NCBI GenBank assembly: GCA_002297865.1
Contig: DBKX01000313.1
Span: forward strand, 1 to 7,005
DNA length: 7,005 nucleotides
DNA from: Lachnoclostridium sp. UBA739
GTDB lineage: Bacteria; Bacillota_A; Clostridia; Lachnospirales; Lachnospiraceae
Reading direction: 5' to 3'
Below, piece by piece: positions 5,152-7,005 of the stretch. The notes beneath the pieces were generated by a model that was not told where the DNA came from, did not search any database, and was given only the letters and a program-made list of their open reading frames with translations. The position numbers and the translations under genes are program-made. How positions within the stretch are numbered: position 1 is the first letter of the stretch; the number at the start of each line of letters is the position of its first letter.

Positions 5152-6612
5152 ATGCAAAACATAATTGATTCTACAGTACTAAAACAGCTTTACTCCAAAA
5201 GTACTGATGTACTAATACGGCCAATCGAGATTACGGGACAGAATTCTCTTACGGTCTCTATCTTCTGTGTAGATGGACTCGTTAACAGTCAGGTCATGGA
5301 CTTGACCATTATCAAACCTATCGCTACAGAAGAAGGACCAAAACATTGCAAAAACCAGATGGACCTTGCCAATTACCTATTAAATAATGGCGGTGGCTAT
5401 CATGCTTTTGCGTCTTTCGTAACCGATTTCAATCAATGAAATACTATGGTTATGAGCGGTATGTGTGCGGTTGTCCTAGATGATATCCAGGCAGCAGTTG
5501 TCTATGATGTTCGTACTTTTGATAAACGCTCTGTTTCAGAGCCTTCAGAAGAAGGTACCATGAAGGGTGCCAAGGATTCCTTTATTGAGGTACTTAGAAC
5601 CAATACCGCTTTAATACGTCGAAGAATCCGTTCACCACATCTAACCATAGAACAGATGTATATCGGTCGTCTTTCCCGTACAGATGTTGCCTTAGTTTAT
5701 ATAAACAACGTTTGTGATCTGAAATTAGTGGATCAAATCCGCAAAAAATTACAATCCATTGATATTGATAATATTTGTGCATCCTCTTTCATCGAGGAAT
5801 TTATTACGGAAAATAAAAACTCTCTTATGCCACAAGTTATGTACACACAAAGACCTGACCGATGCTGTTCTAACTTAACCGATGGCAGAATTGTTCTAAT
5901 CGTAGACGGCATTCCTTTCGTCTATGTATTGCCTTGCCAGTTTCCAATGTTATTACAGTCCTCAGAGGATTATTCCGAAAGTTACCTTGCAGGCTCTGCA
6001 CTTCGATGTTTAAGATATATCACCTTACTGGTATCTCTTTTACTTCCTGCATTTTATATTGCAGTTACTACGTTTCATGTACACCTTTTGCCACTGCCAA
6101 TGCTTCTATCCATCCAGAAGGCCAAGGTAAATGTGCCGTTCACCTCTTGTATTGAAGTTCTTGGACTACTTTTGTCCTTTGAGATTTTAATTGAAGCAGG
6201 TCTAAGGCTGCCAAAAAACATTGGCTCTGCCATGTCCATTGTAGGGGGACTTGTTGTAGGACAGGCTGCTGTTGCTGCCAATATCATTTCCCCTGTTGTT
6301 GTAATTATCGTTGCACTTACGGGAATCTCTGGATTTACAGTACCGAACCAGGATTTATCCATAGCCCTTAGAATTTCACGTTTTACATTGGCTCTACTAG
6401 CAGCATTTGCTGGCTTCTATGGATTAATGATAGGATTTTTATTTATCGTAACTCACCTTTGCAGTCTTGATAATTTTGGTGTTCCATATATGGCACCTTT
6501 TATCGAAACAATCAAAGCAGATTTACAGGATACCTTGCTTCGTTATCCTGTGGAAGATTTCAAATATCGTCCTGAGGGCATTGCACCTCAGAATCAGAGA
6601 AAACAAAAGTAA
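5152..6612 (+). pseudogene. gerAA: GerA-family germinant receptor A subunit, interrupted by in-frame TGA
   Basis: The A subunit of the spore inner-membrane receptor senses nutrients together with B and C. ATG at 5152 is the start because GGAGG lies 5 bases upstream; an ATG at 5140 contains that site. The frame would encode 486 residues, close to the 482 of Bacillus subtilis GerAA, but codon 96 (5437-5439) is TGA, after SFVTDFNQ. No base is lost, since the same frame resumes. Downstream are the soluble domain motifs RSVSEPSEEG and RTNTALIRRRIRSPHL, then membrane segments at about 289-309, 332-349, 361-394 and 409-436. Between them are RLPKNIGSAMS and GFTVPNQDL, and a hydrophilic tail ends the protein. 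The downstream part has no ribosome site. It is followed 11 bases later by a C-subunit gene. Loss of function is most likely; TGA readthrough or a sequence error are alternatives. Confidence 0.85.
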
Positions 6613-6623
6613 GGAGGACACCT

Positions 6624-7005
6624 ATGGAACCAAGAAAACGGAAAGCATCCTATATTGTTTTTCTATGGATCGCAATTCCTCTTATCATTTATATTAGTTA
6701 CATTCAGATAAATCGTTCTGAAGTAAGTGATTTGCATTTTGTAGAAATCCTCTGCATTGACCAGACAGACGGAACTTATACGGTTACTGCCCTTTATAAC
6801 AATGCTGGAAGCAAAGATAACGATGGTCTTAAGCTAATGGATGGCAAGGGTGACTCTGTTTACACAGCTTATATTGATATGTCTAGAAAGAATTCAAAAG
6901 AGATTTCATTAGACCATACAGATTATTTTATGATTGGACAAAATGCAGCTGCTAGAAGTCTTTCAGAATGTTTTGATTTTCTCTCCAAGGAGCCTGACAT
7001 GAAAA
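6624..7005 (+). CDS. GerC-type germinant receptor subunit, 5' part only
   Basis: Only the first 127 codons are visible; the frame runs off the window. ATG at 6624 has AAGGAGG at a spacing of 6, which overlaps the gerAA stop, so the two are tightly linked in one operon. After a basic start (MEPRKRKA), residues 9-27 form one hydrophobic segment. The outer part then reads SEVSDLHFVEILCID, DMSRKNSKEISLDHTDYFMI and LSECFDFLSKEPDM. This matches the N-terminal domain of GerAC proteins, in particular the section before the usual FF.RD/E step. Typical C subunits are lipoproteins with a lipobox Cys just before a WDRRE-like motif. Here no Cys follows the hydrophobic segment, and INRSEVSDL stands in that place. 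No B subunit lies between A and C; it may follow. Confidence 0.75.
   Translation, partial: MEPRKRKASYIVFLWIAIPLIIYISYIQINRSEVSDLHFVEILCIDQTDGTYTVTALYNNAGSKDNDGLKLMDGKGDSVYTAYIDMSRKNSKEISLDHTDYFMIGQNAAARSLSECFDFLSKEPDMK

Noticed and set aside
5437..5439. Selenocysteine or reassigned TGA in gerAA
   Set aside because: Germination A subunits have no known selenocysteine at this place, no downstream hairpin stood out, and TAA and TAG lesions occur in neighbouring genes.
6075..6362. Minus-strand frame opposite gerAA
   Set aside because: It is antisense to the conserved membrane part of gerAA and has no independent support.

Overview
The window looks like DNA from an AT-rich, low-GC Gram-positive anaerobe that forms, or once formed, spores, most likely a clostridium of the Lachnospiraceae type. 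The evidence is a GerA-family spore germination operon, a clostridial-style 23S rRNA uracil methyltransferase without a TRAM domain, strong AGGAGG ribosome sites, and a plasmid-like module of the kind carried by Tn1549-like conjugative elements. These assignments come from protein recognition by eye; no search was run.

Positions 1 to about 3700 are the end of an integrated mobile element, with every gene on the minus strand. Read in the direction of transcription, the order is: a leader with two stacked hairpins, a DUF6075-like protein, a DUF3970-like protein, parA, parB, repA, a 42-residue membrane peptide, a 68-residue hypothetical protein, and a terminator-like hairpin near the left edge. 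The replication and partition core is dead. ParA has lost about 75-80 residues, including Walker A. ParB has two in-frame stops. RepA has a one-base frameshift and an in-frame stop. The two upstream and two downstream small genes are intact. Inside repA, positions 841-1001 hold seven tandem 23-bp units with a palindromic core, very probably the iterons of an origin built into the initiator gene.

The element abuts the 3' end of rlmD (3685-4854, minus). That gene is intact through its catalytic HVETVV motif and then ends in a short unusual tail, which fits integration at this conserved spot. The rest of the element, including any recombinase, would lie to the left of the window.

Positions 4900 to 7005 are chromosomal and read rightward. 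They hold a possible small gene remnant, a sigma-G-like promoter, a gerAA-type gene interrupted by one in-frame TGA at codon 96 but otherwise full length, and the start of a GerC-type gene with a plain membrane anchor in place of the usual lipobox. No gerAB-type gene lies between A and C; it may follow C or be elsewhere. Broken frames on both sides of the element junction suggest relaxed selection in this strain, or sequence errors, and raw reads would separate the two.
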